A stretch of 64,000 nt of DNA from Streptomyces sp. R28. Lineage in GTDB: Bacteria; Actinomycetota; Actinomycetes; Streptomycetales; Streptomycetaceae. Positions 41,729-50,105 of the stretch are shown one piece after another; the stretch's first letter is position 1; the number at the start of each line of letters is the position of its first letter. Both the position numbers and the translations under genes were made by a program. Under the pieces are notes generated by a model, which ran no database searches, was not told the origin of the DNA, and was given only the letters and a program-made list of their open reading frames with translations. The stretch lies in NCBI RefSeq assembly GCF_041052385.1, contig NZ_CP163439.1, positions 4,515,001 to 4,579,000 of the forward strand, in the 5' to 3' direction.

Positions 41729-42219
41729 GCCCGGCTCCAGTCGCCCGACTTGCCGCCCGTCTTCTCCTCGACCCGTACGTCCGTGATGACCGCTCCCTTG
41801 TCGACCGCCTTGACCATGTCGATCACGGTGAGCGCGGCGACGGAGACGGCGGTGAGGGCCTCCATCTCGACGCCCGTGCGGTCCGTGGTCTTCACGGTGG
41901 CCACGATCTCCACGGCGTCGTCCGCTACCGACAGATCCAGTTTCACACCGGACACCGACAACGGGTGACACAGCGGGATCAGGTCCGGGGTGCGTTTGGC
42001 GCCCATGATGCCCGCGATGCGTGCGGTGGCGAGGGCGTCACCCTTGGGGACGCCTTCACCGCGCAGCAGCTCGATCACGCGGGGTGAGACGAGGACCCGG
42101 CCGGCGGCTCGGGCGGTGCGCGCGGTCACGTCCTTCCCGGAGACGTCGACCATGCGGGCCGCGCCCGCGTCGTCGATGTGTGTGAGGTGGTCCTGCGTGG
42201 ACGGTTCCTGCGTGCTCAT
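41725..42219 (-). CDS. moaC: Cyclic pyranopterin monophosphate synthase MoaC
   Basis: A 164-residue enzyme for the second step of molybdopterin synthesis. Hallmarks are the start region THIDDAGAARMVDVSGK, GIMGAKRTPDLIPLCHPL and the catalytic stretch KTTDRTGVEMEALTAVSVAALTVIDMVKAVD. The closing RVEEKTGGKSGDW is normal. ATG 42219 chosen (MSTQEPSTQDHL). It overlaps mogA by four bases. Confidence 0.95.
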   Translation of the reverse strand: MSTQEPSTQDHLTHIDDAGAARMVDVSGKDVTARTARAAGRVLVSPRVIELLRGEGVPKGDALATARIAGIMGAKRTPDLIPLCHPLSVSGVKLDLSVADDAVEIVATVKTTDRTGVEMEALTAVSVAALTVIDMVKAVDKGAVITDVRVEEKTGGKSGDWSRA

Positions 42220-42306
42220 GCTTGTGTGGCGCTCCCGGTCCGGGCCCGTCGCGGTGCGGCGCACGGGGCCTGCTGTGCGCGACACGGTACCGCCAAGCAG
42301 GGCTTC

Positions 42307-43629
42307 TCAGCCGAGCAGGACCACCTCGACCTCGCTGCCGGGCTCGACGCTCTCCACGTCCTCGGGGACCACGATCAGCGCGTCCGCGTGCGCGAGGGCC
42401 GCGATCAGGTGGGATCCGGCGCCGCCGACCGGCCGCACCGTGCCGTCGGCGTACGTCCCGCGCAGGAACTGCCGGCGCCCCTTGGGCGAGCTCAGGGCCT
42501 CGTCCGCCGACAGGGTCGCGGTCGTCCGGGGGCGGTGGACGTCCTCCAGGCCCATCAGGGTGCGGATAGCGGGGCGCACGAACAGCTCGAAGGAGACGTA
42601 CGACGACACCGGGTTGCCCGGGAGTGCGAGCAGCGGGGTGTGGTCGGGGCCGATGGAGCCGAAGCCCTGGGGCTTGCCGGGCTGCATGGCGAGCTTGCGG
42701 AACTCGACGCCGCTGCCGGCCTCGTCCTCGTCGGCGGCGTGGGACAACGCCTCCTTGACGACGTCGTAGGCCCCGACGCTCACGCCGCCGGTGGTGACCA
42801 TGAGGTCGGCGCGGACGAGCTGGTCCTCGATGGTGGAGCGCAGGGTCTCGGCGTCGTCGGCGACGGCGCCCACGCGGTAGGCGATGGCGCCGGCGTCCCG
42901 GGCCGCGGCGGTGAGGGCGAAGCTGTTGGAGTCGTAGATCTGGCCGTGGCCCAGGTCCTCGTCGGGCTGGACGAGTTCACTGCCGGTGGACATGACGACC
43001 ACGCGCGGGCGGGGGCGCACGCGTACCGTGCCGCGGCCGATCGCGGCGAGCAGGGCGATCTGCGGCGGGCCGAGGACGGTGCCGGCTTCGAGGGCGCGGT
43101 CGCCGGACTTCACGTCGCTGCCCTTCGCGCGTACGTGCGCGCGTGCCTCGGCCGGCCGGTGGATGTGCACCTGGCCGTGGGCGCCTTCGGGGGCGAGGCT
43201 GCGGGCCTGCATCCCGGTCACCGGGCCCTCGCCGAGGCCGCCGTCGGTCCACTCCACCGGAACGACGGTTTCGGCGCCGGGCGGCAGCGGGGCGCCGGTC
43301 ATGATGCGGGCGGCCTGGCCGGGGCCCACCTGGAGCAGCTCGGCCTGGCCCGCCGCGACGTCCCCGACGACCTCCAGGACGGCGGGGAACTCCTCGCTCG
43401 CGCCCGCGACATCCGCGACCCGCACCGCGTACCCGTCCATGGAGCTGTTGTCGAACGGCGGCAGGGAGACCGGCACCGTGACGTCCTCGACCAGGACACA
43501 GCCCTGGGCGTCGAGGAGTTGCAGCTCGATGGGTTCGAGGGGACGGACGGTCGCGAGGATGTCCTCCAGGTGTTCGTCCACCGACCAGAGGTGGTCCTGG
43601 CCGGCGGGGCGGATCGCGGCGGTGCTCAA
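42307..43629 (-). CDS. glp: Gephyrin-like molybdotransferase Glp/MoeA
   Basis: A 440-residue MoeA-fold protein that inserts molybdate into adenylated molybdopterin. Key parts are PPFDNSSMDGYAVR, IMTGAPLPPGAETVVPVE, MSTGSELVQPDEDLGHGQIYDSNS, TTGGVSVGAYD and LALPGNPVSSYVSFELFV. In Corynebacterium, the paralogue in this neighbourhood (Glp) binds FtsZ and the receptor GlpR instead of, or besides, acting in cofactor synthesis; with sepX four genes downstream, the same dual role is likely here (inference). It uses a rare TTG start at 43629, with GAGGAG in the last galU codons. Confidence 0.9.
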   Translation of the reverse strand: MSTAAIRPAGQDHLWSVDEHLEDILATVRPLEPIELQLLDAQGCVLVEDVTVPVSLPPFDNSSMDGYAVRVADVAGASEEFPAVLEVVGDVAAGQAELLQVGPGQAARIMTGAPLPPGAETVVPVEWTDGGLGEGPVTGMQARSLAPEGAHGQVHIHRPAEARAHVRAKGSDVKSGDRALEAGTVLGPPQIALLAAIGRGTVRVRPRPRVVVMSTGSELVQPDEDLGHGQIYDSNSFALTAAARDAGAIAYRVGAVADDAETLRSTIEDQLVRADLMVTTGGVSVGAYDVVKEALSHAADEDEAGSGVEFRKLAMQPGKPQGFGSIGPDHTPLLALPGNPVSSYVSFELFVRPAIRTLMGLEDVHRPRTTATLSADEALSSPKGRRQFLRGTYADGTVRPVGGAGSHLIAALAHADALIVVPEDVESVEPGSEVEVVLLG

Positions 43630-43633
43630 AGCG

Positions 43634-44536
43634 CTACATCTCCTCGGCTACGTAACTGCGAAGCCAGGTCCGGAAGTCCGGGCCCAGGTCCTCACGTTCG
43701 CATGCGAGTCTGACAATGGCACGCAGATAGTCGCCGCGGTCACCGGTGTCATAGCGGCGGCCCTTGAAGACGACGCCGTGCACCGGGCCGCCGACCTTCT
43801 CGTCCTGCGAGAGCTGCTGGAGGGCGTCGGTGAGCTGGATCTCGCCGCCGCGGCCCGGCTCGGTCTTGCGCAGTATGTCGAAGATGTGCGGGTCGAGGAC
43901 GTAACGGCCGATGATCGCGTAGTTCGACGGGGCGTCCGCGACGGCGGGCTTCTCGACCAGGTCGTGGACCTTGACCACGTCGCTGTCGCCGGTGGGGTCG
44001 ACGGCCGCGCACCCGTAGAGGTGGATCTGCTCGGGCGCGACCTCCATGAGCGCGATGACACTGCCGCCGTGCTGCTCCTGGACCTCGACCATCCGCTTGA
44101 GCAGCGGGTCGCGCGGGTCGATCAGGTCGTCGCCGAGCAGGACGGCGAAGGGCTCGTGGCCGACGTGCGGGGCGGCGCACAGGACGGCGTGGCCGAGGCC
44201 CCTGGGGTCGCCCTGGCGCACGTAATGCATGGTCGCGAGGTCACTGGACTCCTGCACCTTCGCGAGCCGGCCGGCGTCGCCCTTCTTCTGCAGGGCGGAT
44301 TCCAGCTCGTAGTTGCGGTCGAAGTGGTCCTCCAGGGGGCGCTTGTTGCGGCCCGTGATCATGAGGACATCGTCGAGGCCGGCGGAGACGGCCTCTTCGA
44401 CCACGTACTGGATCGCCGGCTTGTCGACGACCGGCAGCATCTCCTTGGGAGTGGCTTTGGTGGCCGGCAGGAACCGGGTACCGAGGCCCGCTGCGGGGAT
44501 GACAGCCTTGCTGATCCGAGGGTGCGACTGAGTCAT
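43634..44536 (-). CDS. galU: UTP--glucose-1-phosphate uridylyltransferase GalU
   Basis: A 300-residue enzyme making UDP-glucose. The signature GLGTRFLPATKATPKEMLPV (17-36) binds UTP and Mg; PAIQYVVEEAV, GRNKRPLEDHFDRN and the GRRYDTGDRGDYLRA closing motif complete the fold. ATG 44536; it leads the leftward operon and diverges from the cyclo-ligase gene across a 94-bp gap. glp starts four bases after its stop. Confidence 0.95.
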   Translation of the reverse strand: MTQSHPRISKAVIPAAGLGTRFLPATKATPKEMLPVVDKPAIQYVVEEAVSAGLDDVLMITGRNKRPLEDHFDRNYELESALQKKGDAGRLAKVQESSDLATMHYVRQGDPRGLGHAVLCAAPHVGHEPFAVLLGDDLIDPRDPLLKRMVEVQEQHGGSVIALMEVAPEQIHLYGCAAVDPTGDSDVVKVHDLVEKPAVADAPSNYAIIGRYVLDPHIFDILRKTEPGRGGEIQLTDALQQLSQDEKVGGPVHGVVFKGRRYDTGDRGDYLRAIVRLACEREDLGPDFRTWLRSYVAEEM

Positions 44537-44630
44537 GCCCGACACCATATCCGGTGCCTTTGCAGGGAATCTGAGGCTCCGGTTATTTGGCTCTCATATG
44601 AGCGCATTAGGAAGGGTTCGGGAACGACCA

Positions 44631-45251
44631 GTGAGTCACATCGGGCGTCCGGCCGAGACTGACAAGCGAATGTTGCGGCGAGAGTTCCTCGCGGTGAGAA
44701 GCAGGTTGACAGCGGTTGACGTGCAGGTATCGGCGTCCGCGCTGGCCGGGCGGGCACTGGAGCTGCCCGAGCTGGCGCATGCGCGCACGGTGGCGGCGTA
44801 CGTCTCCGTGGGGAGTGAACCCGGCACGCTCGCACTGCTGGACGCGCTGCGCGCGCGGGGCGTGCGTGTCCTGCTGCCCGCCCTCCTGCCCGACAACGAC
44901 CTCGACTGGGGCGCGTACACCGGAGAGGACTCCCTCGCCCGCGTCCAACACGGCGGAAAGATGGCCCTCTTCGAGCCCACCGGCGAGCGCCTCGGCCCGG
45001 ACGCCGTGACCGACGCCGACGTCGTGCTGCTGCCGGGCCTCGCGGTCGACGCGCGCGGGATGCGCCTGGGGCGCGGCGGGGGGTCGTACGACCGCGTCCT
45101 CGCCCGGCTGGAAGGCGCGGGCGCCCATCCCTCGCTCGTGGTGCTGCTGTACGACTCCGAGGTCGTCGAGCGCGTCCCGGCGGAGCCGCACGACCGGCCG
45201 GTGCACGCGGTGGTGACGCCGTCGGGCACGCGCCGTTTCCGGGAGCCCTGA
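44631..45251 (+). CDS. 5-formyltetrahydrofolate cyclo-ligase
   Basis: A 206-residue ATP-dependent enzyme returning 5-formyl-THF to the folate pool as methenyl-THF. Evidence is KRMLRREFLAVR near the start, AAYVSVGSEPGT, LLPALLPDNDLDWGAY and the diagnostic MRLGRGGGSYDRVL (ATP/Mg loop). GTG 44631 gives the usual length; ATG 44598 would add 11 residues. It is divergent from galU and followed by a perfect palindromic terminator. Confidence 0.93.
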   Translation: MSHIGRPAETDKRMLRREFLAVRSRLTAVDVQVSASALAGRALELPELAHARTVAAYVSVGSEPGTLALLDALRARGVRVLLPALLPDNDLDWGAYTGEDSLARVQHGGKMALFEPTGERLGPDAVTDADVVLLPGLAVDARGMRLGRGGGSYDRVLARLEGAGAHPSLVVLLYDSEVVERVPAEPHDRPVHAVVTPSGTRRFREP

Positions 45252-45266
45252 GCCGCGCTCCGCATG

Positions 45267-45304
45267 CGAAGGGGCCCTCCACGCGCGCGTGGAGGGCCCC
45301 TTCG
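45267..45304. terminator. Perfect 38-base palindromic terminator
   Basis: Two 19-base arms (CGAAGGGGCCCTCCACGCG and its exact complement, no loop bases) between the convergent cyclo-ligase and penicillin acylase genes. Ends with CCCCTTCG. A very strong bidirectional terminator candidate. Confidence 0.85.
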
Positions 45305-45335
45305 GCACTTGCCTCAGCCGTTCACCGTCGGCGAC

Positions 45336-48089
45336 TCATGGCTTGAGCACCAGGTGGTCGCTCGTGCTCTCGTCGACCGCGTCGTCCGAGAAGGACCAGT
45401 CGAGCAGTTCACCGTCGGCCCACTTGTCCGTCTGGTCGGTGTAGTGGGCGCTGTAGGCGTGCCCGGAGGCACCGGTGAGGTTGATCCACTTCGACTTGTC
45501 GAGGTCGCCGAGGTTGACCACCATCCGCATCGACGGCACCCAGACGACGCCGTAACCGCCGGCGGCGTTCCAGCCCGAGGCGTTGACCGTGGCCTCGCCG
45601 CCGCTGAGCTTCCAGGGGCCGCGGTTGAGGATGTACTGCAGGAAGCCGGGGCCTTCGGTGCCGAGGGTCTGGTTCTTCAGGAACAGGCGGTGCAGCCGGC
45701 CCCAGCTCCAGGTGTCGATGTCCTTGCCGAGCTTGGCGGTCAGCTCCCAGCGGGCGTCGATCATGGCGCGCTTGAACAGCTCGTCGCGGTTGGCGGCCGC
45801 CGGGCGGGTGCCCGACCTCGGCGTGCTCCACCAGTCGCTGTCCTCGTCGTTCATGAGGCTGCGCACCACCTCGAACCAGCGGTCGCCGCCGTCCGGCTGC
45901 GCCTGGTCGGCCTCGCGCTCACCGCACTCGCGCACCTTCTGCGTCTCGTCCGCGGGGCCGGTGGTGTTCACGGGGTCGACCCACAGGCACTGGCCCTCGA
46001 CCCGCAGCTCCTTGGGCAGCTTGTTGCCGAAGGCGAGCTTGAGGATGTTGCGCCAGACCGAGTTGAAGTAGGCGGCCGCCGCCGAGTCGGCGTCCTGGGT
46101 GTAGTCCCAGCCCTCCAGGAGCTCCTGCGCCTGACGGACGTCCTTGTCCTCGATGTCGATCTTCAGCAGCTTGGGCACGAGCAGCTTGGCGATCTCACTG
46201 CTGTTGTCCAGCTGCATCTGGCGCATGTCGTCGGTGGAGATCTTGCCGCCGTCGTCGATCTTCGACTGGATCAGGTCGGTGATGCGCTGGCTGCGGGCGC
46301 CGTAACCCCAGTCCGTGGTGAGCGTGTAGGGGTACTTGGCCTTGTCGACCACGGCCTGGTTGGCGGTGACGATGTAGCCGCGGGTCGGGTTGTACTCGTA
46401 CGGCAGCTCGTCCTGGTCGATGTAGCCGGTCCAGCGGGACTTGGCGTCCCAGCCGGGCGCCGGGACGGAGCCGTCGTAGCCCTGCGCGCGCGTGGGGATC
46501 TTGCCGGGCAGCGTGTAGCCGATGTTGTCCTTGGTGTCGGCGTAGATCAGGTTCTGCGAGGGCACGTCGAACAGGGTGGCCGCGGCCCGGAAGTCGCTCC
46601 AGTTCGCCGCCCTGTCCATGGCGAAGACGGCGTCCATGGAGGTGCCCGGGCTCAGTGCGGTCCAGCGCAGCGCGATGCCGTAGCCGTCGCCGCGGTCGGG
46701 GGCGGCGGTGTCGACGGCGGCCTTCCTGCCGACCTTCACGAGCTCGCTGCTGCGGTCGGACAACAGGGGCCCGTTGTTGGTCTCACGGACGACGATCTTC
46801 TTGGGCGTGCCGCCGGCGACCTCGATGGTCTCCTCGCGCGCGGTGAAGGGGACCGTCTTGCCGTCGTACAGGTAGCCGTCGCCGGAGAGCTTCTCCAGGT
46901 AGAGGTCGGTGACGTCGACGCCGGAGTTTGTCATGCCCCAGGCGATGTTCTGGTTGTGGCCGATGACCACGCCGGGCATGCCCGCGAAGGTGTAGCCGGT
47001 GACGTCGTACTGGCACTTGCTGGAGATCGCGCGGCAGTGCAGGCCCATCTGGTACCAGACGGACGGCAGCGACGCCGACAGGTGCGGGTCGTTGGCCAGC
47101 AGCGGCTTGCCGGTGATCGTGTACTTGCCGCGGACCACCCAGGAGTTGGAGCCGATGCCGTTGCCGTTCACGCCGACGGCCGTCGGGAGGTCGTCCAGGA
47201 CGTTCTGCAGGCCCGACAGCTGGCTCTGCAGGCCGGCGGAGGCGGAGGCCGTGCCGCTCGTGGAGCCGCCGGCCGACGAGCCCGCGGAGGACGTGCCGCC
47301 GTTCTGCTGGAACGTCTTGGTGACCTCGTCGTACCGGCCCGCCTGGACGATCGTCTTGTTCCGGCCGTACGGGTACTGCGGGTACAGGTCCGCGATCTCC
47401 TTGGGGCCGAGGCGGCTGGTCATCAGGGCGCGGTCGATCTCGTCCTGCATGTTGCCGCGCAGGTCCCAGGCCATCGCCTTCAGCCAGGAGATCGAGTCGA
47501 CCGGGGTCCACTTCTGCGGCTTGTAGTCGTTGGTGAACCCGAGGGCCGCGTACTCCAGCGAGATGTCCTTGTTGTCCTTGCCGTCCAGGTAGGCGTTGAC
47601 ACCCTTGGCGTAGGCCTGGAGGTACTTCTTGGTGGAGGCGGATAGCGTCTTGTCGTATTCCTGCTGCGCGATCCGGTCCCAGCCGAGGGTGCGCAGGAAC
47701 TCGTCGTTGTCGACCTGGCTCTTGCCGAACATCTCCGACAGGCGCCCGGACGTCATATGGCGGCGCACGTCCATCTCGTAGAACCGGTCCTGCGCCTGGA
47801 CGTAGCCCTGCGCCATGAACAGGTCCTCGTCGGAGGAGGCGTAGACCTGCGGGATGCCGTAGTCGTCGCGCTTCACGTCGACGGGCCCGGACAGGCCTGC
47901 GAGCGTGAGTGAGCCCTTGGTCTGCGGGAAGGAGGCCCGGACGGTGCTGATGGACCAGTACGCCCCGCCGGTGACGCCTCCGACGAGGGCCAGCACCAGC
48001 ACGAGGAGCAACAGACGGGCTCTGCGCCCCTTCTTCCTGCCGGACTTGCCGGGCTGCTGACCCGTGGAGGCGGTGGTGTTGGGGGGCAT
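45336..48089 (-). CDS. Penicillin acylase-family (Ntn) amidohydrolase
   Basis: About 917 residues, a membrane-anchored (span about 26-47) precursor that self-cleaves into alpha and beta chains. Ser314 in GIGSNSWVV would be the new N-terminal nucleophile of the beta chain. GPVDVKRDDYGIPQVYA, RFYEMDVRRHMTSGRLSE and later VWVPSMRMVVNLGDLDKS are family traits. Relatives cleave penicillins, acyl-homoserine lactones or other N-acyl amides; the true substrate is unknown. ATG 48089 is chosen; the frame is open to 48212. A Ser/Gly-rich linker (about 264-281) precedes the cleavage site. Confidence 0.92.
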   Translation of the reverse strand: MPPNTTASTGQQPGKSGRKKGRRARLLLLVLVLALVGGVTGGAYWSISTVRASFPQTKGSLTLAGLSGPVDVKRDDYGIPQVYASSDEDLFMAQGYVQAQDRFYEMDVRRHMTSGRLSEMFGKSQVDNDEFLRTLGWDRIAQQEYDKTLSASTKKYLQAYAKGVNAYLDGKDNKDISLEYAALGFTNDYKPQKWTPVDSISWLKAMAWDLRGNMQDEIDRALMTSRLGPKEIADLYPQYPYGRNKTIVQAGRYDEVTKTFQQNGGTSSAGSSAGGSTSGTASASAGLQSQLSGLQNVLDDLPTAVGVNGNGIGSNSWVVRGKYTITGKPLLANDPHLSASLPSVWYQMGLHCRAISSKCQYDVTGYTFAGMPGVVIGHNQNIAWGMTNSGVDVTDLYLEKLSGDGYLYDGKTVPFTAREETIEVAGGTPKKIVVRETNNGPLLSDRSSELVKVGRKAAVDTAAPDRGDGYGIALRWTALSPGTSMDAVFAMDRAANWSDFRAAATLFDVPSQNLIYADTKDNIGYTLPGKIPTRAQGYDGSVPAPGWDAKSRWTGYIDQDELPYEYNPTRGYIVTANQAVVDKAKYPYTLTTDWGYGARSQRITDLIQSKIDDGGKISTDDMRQMQLDNSSEIAKLLVPKLLKIDIEDKDVRQAQELLEGWDYTQDADSAAAAYFNSVWRNILKLAFGNKLPKELRVEGQCLWVDPVNTTGPADETQKVRECGEREADQAQPDGGDRWFEVVRSLMNDEDSDWWSTPRSGTRPAAANRDELFKRAMIDARWELTAKLGKDIDTWSWGRLHRLFLKNQTLGTEGPGFLQYILNRGPWKLSGGEATVNASGWNAAGGYGVVWVPSMRMVVNLGDLDKSKWINLTGASGHAYSAHYTDQTDKWADGELLDWSFSDDAVDESTSDHLVLKP

Positions 48090-48317
48090 CGCTGTCCTTG
48101 CTGTCCTAACGCGAGCGGCAGGCGGTCCTGGAGTGCTGGAGCAACCATAGGCGCAGGGCCCGGTCCAACTTGACGCGGAGTAGGGAACCAGCGCGGACGG
48201 ACGTTCGATCATGCATCGCCGAGTGTCAAGAAATCGTCAAGAGTTAGGTAAGGTAACGAAGTACTTGGATGCGGAGTACCGCCACTTCGTGTCCTATGTA
48301 CGTGAGCCCACGCGCGT

Positions 48318-49868
48318 GTGCGCGCGGGCCAGGGAAGGGAACGGCCGCTGACTGTCCACGACCTCAACCAGCTCCTGCTCGTCTGCTCGCTCGTCCTGCT
48401 CGTCGCCGTCGCAGCGGTCCGGATCTCCTCGCGCAGCGGGCTCCCCAGCCTGCTCGTGTACCTGGGCATCGGCGTGCTCATGGGCCAGGACGGCATCGGC
48501 GGCATCCGCTTCGACGACGCCGAACTGACCCAGGTCATCGGGTACGCGGCACTGGTCGTGATCCTGGCCGAAGGCGGTCTCGGCACGAAGTGGAAGGAGA
48601 TCAAGCCGGCCCTTCCGGCCGCCACCGCGCTGGCGCTGGTCGGGGTCTCGGTGAGCGTCGGGGTCACGGCGGCTGCCGCGCACTACCTGGTCGGGCTGGA
48701 TTGGCGGCAGGCGCTGATCATCGGGGCGGTCGTCTCCTCGACCGACGCGGCCGCGGTCTTCTCCGTCCTGCGGAAGATCCCCCTCCCCTCGCGCGTGACG
48801 GGCACCTTGGAGGCCGAGTCCGGCTTCAACGACGCCCCCGTGGTGATCCTGGTCGTCGCCTTCTCCCAGTCCGGCCCGATCGAGCACTGGTACGCGCTGC
48901 TGGGCGAGATAGCCCTGGAGCTGGCCATCGGCGCCGCCATCGGCATCGCGGTGGGCTGGCTCGGCGCCTGGGGCCTGAGGCACGTGGCGCTGCCCGCCTC
49001 CGGCCTCTACCCGATCGCCGTCATGGCCATCGCCGTCGCCGCCTACGCGGCGGGCGCCTCGGCGCACGGCAGCGGCTTCCTGGCGGTGTACCTGGCCTCG
49101 ATGGTGATGGGCAACGCGCGGCTGCCGCACTGGCCCGCCACGCGCGGGTTCGCCGACGGGCTCGGCTGGATCGCCCAGATCGGCATGTTCGTCCTGCTCG
49201 GCCTGCTGGTCACCCCGCACGAGCTGGGCGACGACATCCTGCCCGCGCTGCTCATCGGGCTGGTGCTGACGATGGTGGCGCGCCCGCTGAGCGTCGTCGC
49301 GTGTCTGACGCCGTTCCGGGTCCCCTGGCGGGAGCAGGCGCTGATGTCCTGGGCCGGGCTGCGCGGCGCCGTCCCCATCATCCTGGCGACGATCCCCATG
49401 GTGGGCGGCGTCGAGGACAGCCGCCGCATCTTCAACATCGTCTTCGTCCTGGTCGTCGTCTACACCCTGATCCAGGGACCGACGCTGCCCTGGCTCGCCC
49501 GCATGCTGCACCTCGGCCAGGGCCCCGAGCCCGCCGACCTCGGCATCGAGTCGGCGCCGCTGGAGCGGCTGCGCGGACATCTGCTGTCCGTCGCGATCCC
49601 CGACGGCTCGAAGATGCACGGCGTCGAGGTCAACGAGCTGCGGCTGCCCGCCGGGGCCGCCGTCACCCTCGTCGTCCGCGACGGAAAATCGTTTGTTCCG
49701 CTGCCGACGACGGTGCTGCGCCTCGGGGACGAGCTGCTCGTGGTCGCCACGGATCCGGTACGGGACGCCGCGGAGCGCCGACTGCGCGCCGTGGGGGCCG
49801 GGGGCAAGCTGGCCGGATGGCTGGGGACGAACGGAGCGACCTCCACCAGGCGACCCAATCGCAGGTGA
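48318..49868 (+). CDS. Potassium/proton antiporter (CPA1, NhaP2/CvrA type)
   Basis: A 516-residue protein with an exchanger domain of about twelve spans and a C-terminal TrkA_C/RCK-C domain (from about 425: HLLSVAIPDGSKMHGVEVNELRLP, through LGDELLVVATDP). The exchanger core contains SSTDAAAVFSVLR and ESGFNDAPVVIL, the cation-binding Asp-rich motifs. GTG 48318 is the nearest standard start. However, CTG 48348 has a much better placed ribosome site (AGGGAAGGGAA) and starts at LTVHDLNQLLL, where the first span begins. Confidence 0.88.
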   Translation: MRAGQGRERPLTVHDLNQLLLVCSLVLLVAVAAVRISSRSGLPSLLVYLGIGVLMGQDGIGGIRFDDAELTQVIGYAALVVILAEGGLGTKWKEIKPALPAATALALVGVSVSVGVTAAAAHYLVGLDWRQALIIGAVVSSTDAAAVFSVLRKIPLPSRVTGTLEAESGFNDAPVVILVVAFSQSGPIEHWYALLGEIALELAIGAAIGIAVGWLGAWGLRHVALPASGLYPIAVMAIAVAAYAAGASAHGSGFLAVYLASMVMGNARLPHWPATRGFADGLGWIAQIGMFVLLGLLVTPHELGDDILPALLIGLVLTMVARPLSVVACLTPFRVPWREQALMSWAGLRGAVPIILATIPMVGGVEDSRRIFNIVFVLVVVYTLIQGPTLPWLARMLHLGQGPEPADLGIESAPLERLRGHLLSVAIPDGSKMHGVEVNELRLPAGAAVTLVVRDGKSFVPLPTTVLRLGDELLVVATDPVRDAAERRLRAVGAGGKLAGWLGTNGATSTRRPNRR

Positions 49869-49884
49869 AGCACTGGGCAGTGCT
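49869..49884 (+). terminator. Short hairpin after the antiporter gene
   Basis: AGCACT-GGGC-AGTGCT followed by CATTTTC begins at the base after the stop. Weak but well placed. Confidence 0.45.
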
Positions 49885-50105
49885 CATTTTCACAGGGGCA
49901 GCGGCCGCTGTTCCCTGTACTATGCAGGCGTCACCCAGATCAAACCACCTCTGCCTGACGCAGAGCTGGCGCGACCGTATGGCGGCCGGGACGCCCTTCC
50001 TCAGCAGGCGCCGGTATCTACCGCAGTTCCGCGCGACAGGACAGCTCTCGGCGCCGCCCCCCACCCGACGGGGCCGCGCTACCAGGCGGCAGAAAGGCAC
50101 GGGCC

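Noticed and set aside
48241..48270. Iron (DmdR/DtxR) box near TTAGGTAAGG
   Set aside because: Only the left half resembles the consensus; the right half fails, and flanking genes are not iron-related.
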